In this document: piece after piece, positions 51,573 through 61,987 of the stretch | Position numbering within the stretch: position 1 is the first letter of the stretch | Layout of the letters: each line of letters begins with the position of its first letter | Assembly: GCA_958408685.1 (NCBI GenBank) | Contig: CATYLC010000001.1 | Coordinates: forward strand, 177,782 to 241,781 | Direction of reading: 5' to 3' | DNA length: 64,000 nucleotides | From: an uncultured Collinsella sp. | Lineage (GTDB): Bacteria; Actinomycetota; Coriobacteriia; Coriobacteriales; Coriobacteriaceae | Position numbers and translations under genes: made by a program | The notes under the pieces: model-generated | Seen by the model: the letters and a program-made list of their open reading frames with translations, nothing else | Told to the model about the DNA's origin: nothing | Database searches by the model: none

Positions 51573-51685
51573 GGCGTGTCCGCCTGCTTGGTTTTCGTAG
51601 ATTCCGCACGAGCCGAAGAGCACTAAATGTGCTCTTCGTGCGAGCCAGGACCTGACCGAGCGAAAACCAAGCAGGCGGACACGCC
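51573..51685. repeat. Hairpin element, family B, copy 1 (upstream of valS)
   Basis: Outer arms of 25 nt are perfect complements (GGCGTGTCCGCCTGCTTGGT..., 51573-51597 and 51661-51685). The core holds an apical stem CGAAGAGCAC (51614-51623)/GTGCTCTTCG (51629-51638) around TAAAT, flanked by GCACGAGC and GTGCGAGCC. It ends 20 nt before the valS ATG, so it lies in the 5' leader. Confidence 0.9.
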
Positions 51686-51705
51686 GACGGGCAAGGGAGA
51701 GATAT

Positions 51706-54402
<2,697 letters not shown>

Positions 54403-54417
54403 GCGGTACTGGGGGAC

Positions 54418-54525
54418 GCGGTTTGGGGCATTGCTCGCTACTGCGGACAGTCCTGCTCGCACGAAGGCCACATTAAGTGGCCTTCGGCTCGTGCGGAACT
54501 TGTATCGAGCAAAGCCCCAAACCGC
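54418..54525. repeat. Hairpin element, family B, copy 2 (downstream of valS, inverted orientation)
   Basis: Outer arms GCGGTTTGGGGC-A-TTGCTCG (54418-54437) and CGAGCAA-A-GCCCCAAACCGC (54506-54525) are complementary with one A-A mismatch. They are unrelated in sequence to the arms of copy 1. The core is the reverse complement of copy 1's core: TCCTG-CTCGCACGAAG...CTTCGGCTCGTGCGGAA, with apical stem CGAAGGCCAC/GTGGCCTTCG. Confidence 0.88.
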
Positions 54526-54676
54526 TCCCATAGCGTTTACGGGGGCGTCCGCTGCCTGGTAGGGCCACTTGACTGTGACCTTGAGGTCGCTGCAAAGCGG
54601 TGTTTGGCTGATATTTTGAATGGGAGGGGCTCGTTGTTGCTTACGGGCCTCTTTTTATGTTGAGGGGACTTTGGCT

Positions 54677-56020
54677 ATGGCGAAGCGTTCTGGGTTGTAT
54701 TCGGTGCCGTTCTCGTTTGAGTTGCTTTCGTTTGATGAGGCTGTTGGGCTGGCTGCTGATACGGGGCGGATTTCTGGGGATGCTGGGCCTCTGCTTGAGA
54801 CGGTTGTCGATATGCTCGATGAGCTGGGGCGTCCGGACGAGTATTTCGATTGCATCCAGGTTGCCGGTACCAATGGCAAGACTTCGACCGCGCGTTTTTC
54901 GGCTGCTATCCTTCGCGGCGAGGGGCTCAAGACCGCGCTTTATACGTCGCCGCAGCTGGTGCGCTATCCCGAGCGCATGGAGGTTGACGGGCGCGTTGTG
55001 AGCGACGAGGCCTTTGCCCGTGGCGTTTCGGCGGCTGTCGAGGCGGGGCGTCGCGTGAATGCGCGTCGTGTGGCGGCGGGGGAGCGCGCCTATGCCATCA
55101 CGCCGTTTGACCTGCTGACGGCTGCTGCACTGGTGGTGTTTGCCGAGGCTTGCGTGGACGTGGCCGTGCTTGAGGTCGGCATGGGCGGACGCTGGGATGC
55201 TACGAGTGCGACCGATCCTGTCGCCGTGGCCATTACAGGCATTGGGCTCGATCACACACGTATTTTGGGCGATACGCTCGAGGCCATTGCGGGGGAGAAG
55301 GCTGCGGTCATTAAGCCCGGACGCCTGGTTGTGCTGGGCGAGGGCACGCATGAGGCGAGCGTTCAGCGCGTGATGGATGCCCGTTGTCGAGAGTGCGGCA
55401 TTGTGCCGCTCGTGGTGAGTCATGCCACGACTAAGGTGCCGGCGCATGTGGGCGACACGGTTGAGTTTAGCTGCACCACGCCACGTGCGATCTATACGTC
55501 GAGCATGGTTAAGCCTGCGTATCAGCCGCAGAATGCTGCGTGCGCGATTATGCTGTGCGAGAGCTATCTGGGTCACGAGCTCGATCATGACAAGCTCGAT
55601 GCGTCACTTATGGGCTGTCCCACACCGGGTCGTTTTGACGTGCTGGGGACCGATCCCCTCAAGCTGATCGATGCCTGTCATAATCCCCAGAGCTGCGAGA
55701 ACTTTGTGAGCGCGCTGGATGAGATCGACCCGTGCGTGGAGAATCGCCCCACGCTGCTGTGCGCTGCGCTGGCCGACAAGGACGTGGCAGGCATCGTCGA
55801 CGTGTTGATCCCGGCTTTCCCGCGCGTGGTTGTGACCCAGACCGATTCCGATCGCGCCCTGCCGGCAGAGGAGCTCGCCGCCCTCGTTGATGCCGATAAG
55901 CTCGCGGGCGTATGCCCCAGCGTTTCCGAGGCCCTCGCAGCTTTCAAGGCTGCGGGCGAGCCCTTCGTAGCAGCCGGCACCATCACCCTAGCCGGCGAAG
56001 TAGCCGGTCTGCTGCGCTAA
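54677..56020 (+). CDS. folC: Folylpolyglutamate synthase / dihydrofolate synthase
   Basis: A 447-residue Mur-ligase-like enzyme that adds glutamate to folates. The ATP loop is QVAGTNGKTSTARF, with LYTSPQLVRYPERM (folate and Mg contacts), VGMGGRWDATSA and the C-terminal LIDACHNPQS region. GAGGGG lies 9 nt before ATG 54677; the upstream extension to 54620 is not part of the family. The gene starts 274 nt after valS, with hairpin element B in between. Confidence 0.9.
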   Translation: MAKRSGLYSVPFSFELLSFDEAVGLAADTGRISGDAGPLLETVVDMLDELGRPDEYFDCIQVAGTNGKTSTARFSAAILRGEGLKTALYTSPQLVRYPERMEVDGRVVSDEAFARGVSAAVEAGRRVNARRVAAGERAYAITPFDLLTAAALVVFAEACVDVAVLEVGMGGRWDATSATDPVAVAITGIGLDHTRILGDTLEAIAGEKAAVIKPGRLVVLGEGTHEASVQRVMDARCRECGIVPLVVSHATTKVPAHVGDTVEFSCTTPRAIYTSSMVKPAYQPQNAACAIMLCESYLGHELDHDKLDASLMGCPTPGRFDVLGTDPLKLIDACHNPQSCENFVSALDEIDPCVENRPTLLCAALADKDVAGIVDVLIPAFPRVVVTQTDSDRALPAEELAALVDADKLAGVCPSVSEALAAFKAAGEPFVAAGTITLAGEVAGLLR

Positions 56021-56035
56021 TCCCGTCCCCTCATC

Positions 56036-56102
56036 AGTTGCGGTGAAATGCGGACTGTTTTACAAGCCAGAAGCCTCAAACAGTCCGTATATCACCGCAA
56101 CT
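56036..56102. repeat. Dispersed palindrome, family A, copy 5
   Basis: AGTTGCGGTGAAATGCGGAC in the 5' arm, TCCGTATATCACCGCAACT in the 3' arm; two positions wobble or mismatch. Intergenic after folC. Confidence 0.9.
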
Positions 56103-56164
56103 CAAAAGCAGTCAATTTGGGACGGGGCTTTTTTGGCTGCCCTGTGCCCCGAGTTGACTCGCTC

Positions 56165-56324
56165 GCCACGAAATGGGCCTATCTACTACGTTTGACCGGT
56201 TACCCTCGACCACACGGAAAATCGTGAAATCAAAACCGCAGGTAGACGGCTTGCTGGTTTTGCGAAAATGCGGGTGTGGTCGACCCATGCGGGTTAAACG
56301 TAGTAGATAGCCCGTTTTCGTGGC
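56165..56324. repeat. 160-nt imperfect inverted repeat
   Basis: GCCACGAAATGGGC-TATCTACTACGTTT near the 5' end mirrors AAACGTAGTAGATA-GCCCGTTTTCGTGGC at the 3' end, and TCGACCACAC mirrors GTGTGGTCGA further in. The central 60 nt pair partly (AAAACCGC with GGTTTTGCG). It could be a non-coding mobile element or structured RNA. Confidence 0.75.
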
Positions 56325-56336
56325 ACGACGTAATCG

Positions 56337-56371
56337 CAATGTGACAAAGGGGCTGTCCCTTTGTCACATTG
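56337..56371. repeat. 15-bp palindrome at the end of the aminopeptidase gene
   Basis: CAATGTGACAAAGGG (56337-56351) pairs perfectly with CCCTTTGTCACATTG (56357-56371), loop GCTGT. It ends next to the aminopeptidase stop (56373) and may act as its terminator on the minus strand, although a T-run is missing. Confidence 0.7.
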
Positions 56372-56372
56372 T

Positions 56373-57461
56373 CTAGTCTAGGCGGAGCGGATCGTGGGGG
56401 TAGGCGTTGAGAATCTCGACGCCGGACTCGGTAACCAGGGCCAGGTCCTCGATGCGGACGCCGGTGCGGCCGGGGAGGTAGATTCCCGGCTCGATGGAGA
56501 ACGTCATGCCCGGCTCGACAACCTGCTCGTTGACGAGTGAGACGTCGCCCGGCTCGTGGTCCTGCAGGCCGATCGAGTGTCCCAGGCGGTGCGTAAAGTA
56601 CTGCCCATAGCCCGCTTCCTCAATCACGTCGCGTGCGGCGCGGTCCAGGTCACACATGCGCACGCCCGGGGCGATGAGTGCCTCGGCGGCCTCGTTGGCG
56701 CGGCGCACGATGTCGTAGATACGCGCCGTCTCCTCGTCCGGTTCGCCCCAAAAGAACGTGCGCGTCATGTCTGAGCAGTAGTTGCGGTGACGTCCTCCGA
56801 TGTCAAACAGCACCACGTCGCCGCGCTTGAGCACCGTATCGTCGGGCTCGTGGTGCGGGTCGCCGGCGTTGGCGCCAAAGCTCACGATGGACGGAAAGCT
56901 AAAGCCCTCGCAGCCGTGCTTGCGGTACAGACCGAGCATCTGATCGGCAATTTCGCGCTCCGTCACGACTTCATGGACGAGCTTGATGGTGTCGGCCATC
57001 ACGGCGTCGTTGGCGGCAGAGGACGCTCGCATAAGCTCCTGCTCGGTAGCGTCTTTGTAGGTGCGTGCGGCAGTGACGGCAAAGTCGCCTAGGAAGAACT
57101 CGCTCGCGGCGTGACGCTCCATAAGGGGCATCAAAAAGCCGGAGCGCATGACGGTATCGATGCCGAGCGGCTTGGTCGGATCGATCTCACTCGCGATGGC
57201 GTCGGCTACGACGTCGGTATCAGTGTGGTAGGCGACGCGGGCATTGTCATACTCGGGCAGCTGGTGCAGCGCGTTGACCAGGATTACTGGCTCGGCATTG
57301 CGCGCGAGCAGCACGCCACAAAAACGTTCGAACATATCGGCATAAAAGCCGGTCAGGTAATAGATCGACCATGAGTCGTTTACGAGCAGCTGTGCGCCGG
57401 GGTGCTGAGCCTCGAGCGCATCGAGCACGCGCGCCACACGCTGGTCATCGACATGCGCCAT
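56373..57461 (-). CDS. Xaa-Pro aminopeptidase (M24B) family protein
   Basis: A 362-residue metallopeptidase that removes N-terminal residues next to proline. Metal ligands are in VLFDIGGRHRNYCSDMTRTF (two Asp), HRLGHSIG (His), SIEPGIYLP (Glu) and VRIEDLALV (Glu). The start at 57461 follows GAAAGGATG; the longer frame to 57500 lacks a ribosome site. It is encoded alone, opposite to its left neighbours. Confidence 0.9.
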   Translation of the reverse strand: MAHVDDQRVARVLDALEAQHPGAQLLVNDSWSIYYLTGFYADMFERFCGVLLARNAEPVILVNALHQLPEYDNARVAYHTDTDVVADAIASEIDPTKPLGIDTVMRSGFLMPLMERHAASEFFLGDFAVTAARTYKDATEQELMRASSAANDAVMADTIKLVHEVVTEREIADQMLGLYRKHGCEGFSFPSIVSFGANAGDPHHEPDDTVLKRGDVVLFDIGGRHRNYCSDMTRTFFWGEPDEETARIYDIVRRANEAAEALIAPGVRMCDLDRAARDVIEEAGYGQYFTHRLGHSIGLQDHEPGDVSLVNEQVVEPGMTFSIEPGIYLPGRTGVRIEDLALVTESGVEILNAYPHDPLRLD

Positions 57462-57494
57462 GAAACATCCTTTCGCTAGGGTGCCACCATGGTA

Positions 57495-57543
57495 TCCCAA
57501 GCCCGGCAGTTGGGGACGTTCCTTTTATGCCGGCACCTTGGGA
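57495..57543. repeat. Stem-loop upstream of the aminopeptidase gene
   Basis: TCCCAA (57495-57500)/TTGGGA (57538-57543) and CGGCA (57504-57508)/TGCCG (57528-57532) form a two-part stem. It lies 34 nt from the aminopeptidase start, in the 5' region of that gene. Confidence 0.6.
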
Positions 57544-57573
57544 CACTCCTTTGCATCCCGTGCGGCCCTCATA

Positions 57574-57640
57574 AGTTGCGGTGGAATACGGACTGTTTAG
57601 CGGCCTGAAGCCATAAAACAGTCCGTATTTCACCGCAACT
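57574..57640. repeat. Dispersed palindrome, family A, copy 6
   Basis: AGTTGCGGTGGAATACGGAC / GTCCGTATTTCACCGCAACT, loop AGCGGCCTGAAGCCATAA with an internal GGC/GCC pair. Intergenic between the aminopeptidase gene and the next minus-strand operon. Confidence 0.92.
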
Positions 57641-57701
57641 GCGGAGGAGGGCAGGGTGGATGGTGGGGTAGCTTAAAAGAGCCCCGTCCTAAATTAGCTG
57701 C

Positions 57702-58100
57702 TTAGGCTCGGTCGATGTCCATGCTGGCGATTAGGTTGATGTTTGTGTCTAGGAGGTTCTCTAGCACGACGTCGCCCATGCGGATGGGGGCGTTGACGAC
57801 CACGCCGCGGATGAGGTCCATGACCTGGGCGTGAAGTGCCAGCGGGATGGCTTCGGCCGTGCGCACGGGCAGCAGCGCCTCGTCGCCGCCGGATATGGCC
57901 ACGGTGGTGGTGAGTACGCGCATGGGGCAGGTGAGCTCCTGATGTGCGAATTTATCGCCGCGCGGGCAGCTGTTGCCGGTTACGGAGCGCACTTCTACCA
58001 CGGCGCCATTAGCGTCGCGCTCGACTTCTACGGTCAGGAGGCATTCGGATGGGCAGGTCGTGCAGTTGAACTGCAGCGTTTCGATCGCGTTATCGCTCAT
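57702..58100 (-). CDS. DUF1667 protein
   Basis: A 132-residue small protein with CTTCPSECLLTV near the N terminus and NSCPRGDKFAHQELTCPMRVLTTTV, four conserved cysteines that may bind an iron-sulfur cluster. DUF1667 proteins are encoded with FAD oxidoreductases of glycerol-3-phosphate-dehydrogenase type, as here. It is the last gene of a three-gene operon and probably an electron-transfer partner. The stop lies in GAGCCTAAG (minus strand). Confidence 0.82.
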   Translation of the reverse strand: MSDNAIETLQFNCTTCPSECLLTVEVERDANGAVVEVRSVTGNSCPRGDKFAHQELTCPMRVLTTTVAISGGDEALLPVRTAEAIPLALHAQVMDLIRGVVVNAPIRMGDVVLENLLDTNINLIASMDIDRA

Positions 58101-58103
58101 AGT

Positions 58104-59456
58104 CTATGCCTTCTCGACGGGATCGACGGACAGGACAATTTCGCTAGCACCAAGGTCGAGTGCGCGCTGAATCACCTTTGCTGGCAGCGGGAAGCTTTCC
58201 GTTACGCTCGGCTTAAACGCACGGACCTTGCCGGCGAACAGTTCCTCACCGTCGGCCAAGATCCTCACGCGGGCGGCATCGACCGGTCGGCGCACACGGA
58301 AGTTGAGTCTGGTGAGTGTCACAGTCGTAATGCGTCCCGGCAGCGCGTAGCCCGCGATGCCGGCAGGGGAGACCGTGAGCTCGCAGTCCGGAATGGCGCC
58401 CGCGCCGGTCTCCAGCGCGTACGCCGCCGCGGCTGCACCGGCCCTCTCGGACTCGGTCGTTACATTGTCGGCCAGGTCGTGCACGTGTAGCACGTTGCCG
58501 CAGGCAAAGATGCCCGGCACGCCTGTCTGCAGACTCTGGTCCACCACGGCGCCCCGCGTGCGCGGGTCAAGCTCTACGCTCGCGGCAACCGAAAGCTCAT
58601 TCTCGGGAATCAAGCCCACCGAAAGCAGCAGCGTGTCGCACGGAACAATGCGCTCGGTCCCCAGAATGGGCGCCAGGTGCTCGTCGACTTGGCTTACCTC
58701 GACGGCTTCCACGCGGTCGTGCCCGATCACGCGTGTGACGGTGGTGGACAGGTGCAGCGGAATGCCAAAGTCGTTCAGGCAGTTTTTCACATTGCGGCGC
58801 AGGCCGTTGGCGTACGGCATGAGCTCGTACACGCCCTCGACCGAAATCCCCTCGAGCGTGCAGCGGCGCGCCATGATAAGCCCGATGTCACCCGAGCCCA
58901 AAATGACGGCACGCGAGCCGGGCTTGAGGTTTTCGATATTGATGTATCGCTGCGCCAGGCCCGCCGTAAACACGCCGGCGGGACGGCTGCCGGGGATCTT
59001 GATCTCGCTGCGCGTGCGCTCGCGGCACCCCATGGCAAGGATGACCGCGCGTCCGGTGAGCTGCAGCATGTCGGCGGGGCTCATGAGCGTGACGGTATGG
59101 ACTGCGGTGGCTCCCGCACCCTCGCTCGAATCGATCCCAATCACCATGCTGTCCAAGAACAGCGCAATGTCGGTCGCGCTTACCTGATCGATAAAGCGCT
59201 GCGCGTACTCGGGACCGGTGAGCTCCTGCTTAAAGTGCGAAAGGCCAAAACCGGGGTGGATGCACTGGCGGAGGATTCCGCCCAGATGCTGCTTGCGCTC
59301 CACGATGGCCACGTGGGCGCCGGCCTTTTGCGCGGCAAGCGCAGCCGCCATGCCAGCAGGCCCGCCGCCGATGACGACCACGTCGAAGGCCTGCGTCGAC
59401 ACCGCCTCGGTAGCTCCTGCTTTGGCGCGTCCGGCGCGCGAATCAAATGTCGCCAT
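58104..59456 (-). CDS. NAD(P)/FAD-dependent oxidoreductase
   Basis: A 450-residue pyridine-nucleotide-disulfide-like flavoprotein. The FAD Rossmann motif VVIGGGPAGMAAALAAQKAG is at about residues 26-45, with ILGSGDIGLIMARR (NAD-binding) and GIFACGNVLHVHDLAD (FAD C-terminal motif). A Cys pair after the first motif (RKQHLGGILRQC) suggests redox activity. It lies 3 nt upstream of DUF1667 and 1 nt after the GlpA-like gene, so the three are likely one complex. Confidence 0.85.
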   Translation of the reverse strand: MATFDSRAGRAKAGATEAVSTQAFDVVVIGGGPAGMAAALAAQKAGAHVAIVERKQHLGGILRQCIHPGFGLSHFKQELTGPEYAQRFIDQVSATDIALFLDSMVIGIDSSEGAGATAVHTVTLMSPADMLQLTGRAVILAMGCRERTRSEIKIPGSRPAGVFTAGLAQRYINIENLKPGSRAVILGSGDIGLIMARRCTLEGISVEGVYELMPYANGLRRNVKNCLNDFGIPLHLSTTVTRVIGHDRVEAVEVSQVDEHLAPILGTERIVPCDTLLLSVGLIPENELSVAASVELDPRTRGAVVDQSLQTGVPGIFACGNVLHVHDLADNVTTESERAGAAAAAYALETGAGAIPDCELTVSPAGIAGYALPGRITTVTLTRLNFRVRRPVDAARVRILADGEELFAGKVRAFKPSVTESFPLPAKVIQRALDLGASEIVLSVDPVEKA

Positions 59457-59457
59457 G

Positions 59458-60915
59458 CTAGCGCACCCCCTTCAAAGGTCCCTCGACCAGCCAGGAGCCG
59501 GCGTCCTCCAGTAATACCTCGCTGGGGTCGCAGTCCAGCTCTCGGGCAAGAATCGCCACCACACGGCTCTGGCAAAAGCCGCTTTGGCACCGACCCATGC
59601 CGGCGCGGCAGCGGCGCTTGACGCCCTCGACCGAAACCGCGCCCGGCTGGCGTCGGATCGCGGCCACGATTTCGGCCTCGGGCACCGTCTCGCAGCGGCA
59701 GACAATCTGTCCCCACGCGGGATCGGACTCGATCAGCTCCTCCTTGCGCGCCAGCGGTGCGCGGTCAAAGTCGTCCGGCGCGCGGCGAATTGGGTTCCAG
59801 TCCGCACGCTCGTGCAGTTCCACGCCCGCCTCGCGCATCACGTGCTCCATGCGCTCGGCAATGGCCGGCGCGCTCGCCACACCCGGCGACTGAATGCCCG
59901 CCGCCTGGAAAAGCCCCGGCACCACGGCCGACTGTCCAATAAAGAAGTCGTTCGTACCCTGAATGACCGGACGCCCGCCGGCAAATGCGCGCACCACGCG
60001 ACGCGTGTCCAGATCGGGCACTAGCTTGCGCGCGCCGGTCAGCAGCGCGTTCACATCGCTCGCATAGGTCTGCGTGTCGCCCGGCTCGCGCACGGCAGCC
60101 GTGGCGGTGATCACGGTGTTGCCATGCACGGTGCCCGTCACGATAACACCCTTCGACACCGGCGTCGGCACGGGGTAGAGCGGCATGAGCGTGTGCGGCT
60201 CCTTGTCCAGCACCACGATGTTGCCCTGGCGCCAGATCATCTGGAATTCCTCGGCGCCCGCCATGTGCGAGATGTCCGCGGCTCCGTTGCCTGCGGAGTT
60301 GATCAGGTAGCGGCAGCGCACGTTGCCAGTGGGGGTTGCCAACGTAAAGCGCGCGGCTCCTTCATCCGAGCCGACAGCTTCAATTGCCTCCACCGGTGCG
60401 GAGCGCATAAATGTCACGCCGTTGGCAACCGCGTTTTCCAGCGCGGCAATGGCCACTTCAAACGGGTCAACGTAACCGGTCGAAGGGCACCACAGCGCGC
60501 ACGTGGCCTGGGCGCTTGCGCGCGGTTCCAGCTCGTGGATGCGCTCGGGGCCGATAATCGACAGCTCGGGCACGCCGTTGGCTAGGCCATTCCGGCGCAG
60601 CTTTTCCAGCTGTGCGCAGTCTTCGTCGTTAAACCCCAGCACCATCGACCCGGTGCGGCAGAACAGAAAGCCCAGCTCCTGCGCCCACGTATCGTACAAC
60701 TCGCAGCCACGGGCGTTGACCTGCGCCTTAACCGTGCCCGGTGTCGGATCGTAACCGGCGTGCACCAGGCCGCCGTTGGCCTTCGACGCGCCCAGCGCAA
60801 TATCGTTAGCCGCCTCGACCACGCAAATGGACAGGTCAAACCGCGCGAGCTGCCGTGCGATGGCGCATCCGGTGATGCCCGCGCCCACAATTGCGATATC
60901 AAACGTTTCTGTCAC
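59458..60915 (-). CDS. FAD-dependent glycerol-3-phosphate dehydrogenase-like oxidoreductase with BFD-like 2Fe-2S domain
   Basis: A 485-residue DAO-family protein. The FAD motif AIVGAGITGCAIARQL is at about residues 8-23. The C-terminal 75 residues are a bacterioferritin-associated-ferredoxin-like domain with VCRCETVPEAE and CRAGMGRCQSGFC, expected to hold a [2Fe-2S] cluster. The start is GTG with GGGAGG at 60921-60926. The three-gene context resembles anaerobic GlpA-type units, but the substrate may be another hydroxy acid. Confidence 0.83.
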   Translation of the reverse strand: MTETFDIAIVGAGITGCAIARQLARFDLSICVVEAANDIALGASKANGGLVHAGYDPTPGTVKAQVNARGCELYDTWAQELGFLFCRTGSMVLGFNDEDCAQLEKLRRNGLANGVPELSIIGPERIHELEPRASAQATCALWCPSTGYVDPFEVAIAALENAVANGVTFMRSAPVEAIEAVGSDEGAARFTLATPTGNVRCRYLINSAGNGAADISHMAGAEEFQMIWRQGNIVVLDKEPHTLMPLYPVPTPVSKGVIVTGTVHGNTVITATAAVREPGDTQTYASDVNALLTGARKLVPDLDTRRVVRAFAGGRPVIQGTNDFFIGQSAVVPGLFQAAGIQSPGVASAPAIAERMEHVMREAGVELHERADWNPIRRAPDDFDRAPLARKEELIESDPAWGQIVCRCETVPEAEIVAAIRRQPGAVSVEGVKRRCRAGMGRCQSGFCQSRVVAILARELDCDPSEVLLEDAGSWLVEGPLKGVR

Positions 60916-61084
60916 AGTGCCTCCCAGACGAGTTGACAGGCCGTCAATACGACTATCCTACGGTCCTCACACCCCCAGTGCGGCGGCAATGCGGCGAACA
61001 TCCTCGCAACACCCGCCAACGGCAGGCGAGGGGAGACCCAGCAATGTCGACAACCTCGTCTGCCGGCTACCACGTTGAAGTTTT

Positions 61085-61141
61085 GTCTCGATCTGTAACA
61101 GTAAGAGGGGAAATTTGGTCCCAGTTGTTACAGATCGAGAC
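61085..61141. repeat. Inverted repeat, family C, copy 1
   Basis: GTCTCGATCTGTAACA (61085-61100) pairs perfectly with TGTTACAGATCGAGAC (61126-61141), loop 25 nt. Confidence 0.88.
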
Positions 61142-61165
61142 GTTTGCCAGGCGGCCCCTCCGTTT

Positions 61166-61222
61166 GTCTCGTTCTGTAACATCTAGACCCGGATTCCGCT
61201 CCTAACTGTTACAGATTGAGAT
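61166..61222. repeat. Inverted repeat, family C, copy 2
   Basis: GTCTCGTTCTGTAACA (61166-61181) and TGTTACAGATTGAGAT (61207-61222) are near-complements with three mismatches or wobbles. Copy 2 starts 81 nt after copy 1 and has the same size (57 nt). Confidence 0.82.
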
Positions 61223-61321
61223 GTTTGTGTCCGCGCTAGCCCCGCCCCTAGCCGTGGTCCCATATAAACAAACCCCGTGGTAAACTTGAGCGAGCTGTAA
61301 TTATTCCGAAAGGTACCCGTA

Positions 61322-61753
61322 ATGTCCAAGTACATCTCCGAGCTCATGTCGCCGCAGCTTATGGGCGTCGTCTATGCCTTCGTTGGCTTTATCATCGCCC
61401 TGTATGTGCTGTCGGTCGTCTATGTGTTCATCGACGCTCGCCGCCGCGGCGTCAGCGCCTACGTGGCATGGGGCATCATCGCCCTCATCCCGTTTGTGGG
61501 TCTCATCGCCTACCTGGTCTTGCGCCCGCACTCCTACGCGTCCGACCGCGAGGAGCAGGAGCTGGACATGGCCCTGCGCGAGCGCCAGCTTGCCCAGTAC
61601 GGCACCTGCCCGCAGTGCGGCGCGCCCATCGAGAAGGACTTCGTCGTCTGCCCGGTGTGCGATACCCAGGTTCGAAACGTGTGCCCCAGCTGCCATCGCC
61701 CGCTCGACGCGCACTGGAAGGTCTGCCCCTACTGCCGAACTCGCATCCAGTAA
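61322..61753 (+). CDS. Membrane protein with C-terminal double zinc ribbon
   Basis: A 143-residue protein. Two membrane segments lie at about residues 14-36 and 46-67, then a charged linker. A double zinc ribbon follows, with Cys pairs at 96/99, 110/113, 121/124 and 135/138 (CPQCG, CPVCD, CPSCH, CPYCR). The N-terminal region resembles PLDc_N-type membrane domains. GAAAGG precedes the ATG. The function is not known. Confidence 0.75.
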   Translation: MSKYISELMSPQLMGVVYAFVGFIIALYVLSVVYVFIDARRRGVSAYVAWGIIALIPFVGLIAYLVLRPHSYASDREEQELDMALRERQLAQYGTCPQCGAPIEKDFVVCPVCDTQVRNVCPSCHRPLDAHWKVCPYCRTRIQ

Positions 61754-61858
61754 CGCATCCATCGCCGGGCCGGCCGCAAGCCACGGGCACCGCGCGTCCC
61801 GCGCAAGCCGCGCGCGCCCCACACCCCGCCCCACACGATGAAGCATGCGTAGAAAATC

Positions 61859-61887
61859 GCCCGCCGTGCCATTAAGGTGCGGCGGGC
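61859..61887 (+). terminator. Hairpin after the zinc-ribbon gene
   Basis: GCCCGCCG-TG-CC (61859-61870) pairs with GG-TG-CGGCGGGC (61876-61887), loop ATTAA; two internal mismatches. Only a short T stretch follows, so termination is probable but not certain. Confidence 0.45.
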
Positions 61888-61889
61888 GC

Positions 61890-61917
61890 TTGTATACCAA
61901 GGCAACCTGCCTATAAT
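61890..61917 (+). promoter_or_regulatory. Promoter of thrS
   Basis: TTGTAT (61890-61895) and TATAAT (61912-61917) with 16-nt spacing. The predicted +1 is about 65 nt upstream of the thrS ATG; no T-box-like sequence is seen in this short leader. Confidence 0.65.
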
Positions 61918-61987
61918 GATGCAAGTCAAAAACGCCGAGCGCATCGCACGCACTTGCATCAGGCATCCGAGAGGAGAAAACATACCC

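Larger units (their letters stand above)
56021..56372. other. Intergenic region with three inverted-repeat elements
   Basis: 352 nt between convergent folC and the aminopeptidase gene. It holds family A copy 5 (56036-56102), a 160-nt imperfect inverted repeat (56165-56324) and a 15-bp palindrome (56337-56371). No gene is seen. Confidence 0.65.
60916..61321. other. Intergenic region between divergent operons
   Basis: 406 nt without a gene. It includes a dyad TTGAC-AGGCC-GTCAA (60933-60947) just upstream of the GlpA-like start, two tandem inverted-repeat elements (61085-61222), and an AT-richer section before 61322 with no clear promoter. Confidence 0.55.

Noticed and set aside
51480..51705. 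T-box riboswitch upstream of valS
   Set aside because: I found no T-box core consensus. The leader is occupied by a 113-nt hairpin element also found downstream of the gene.
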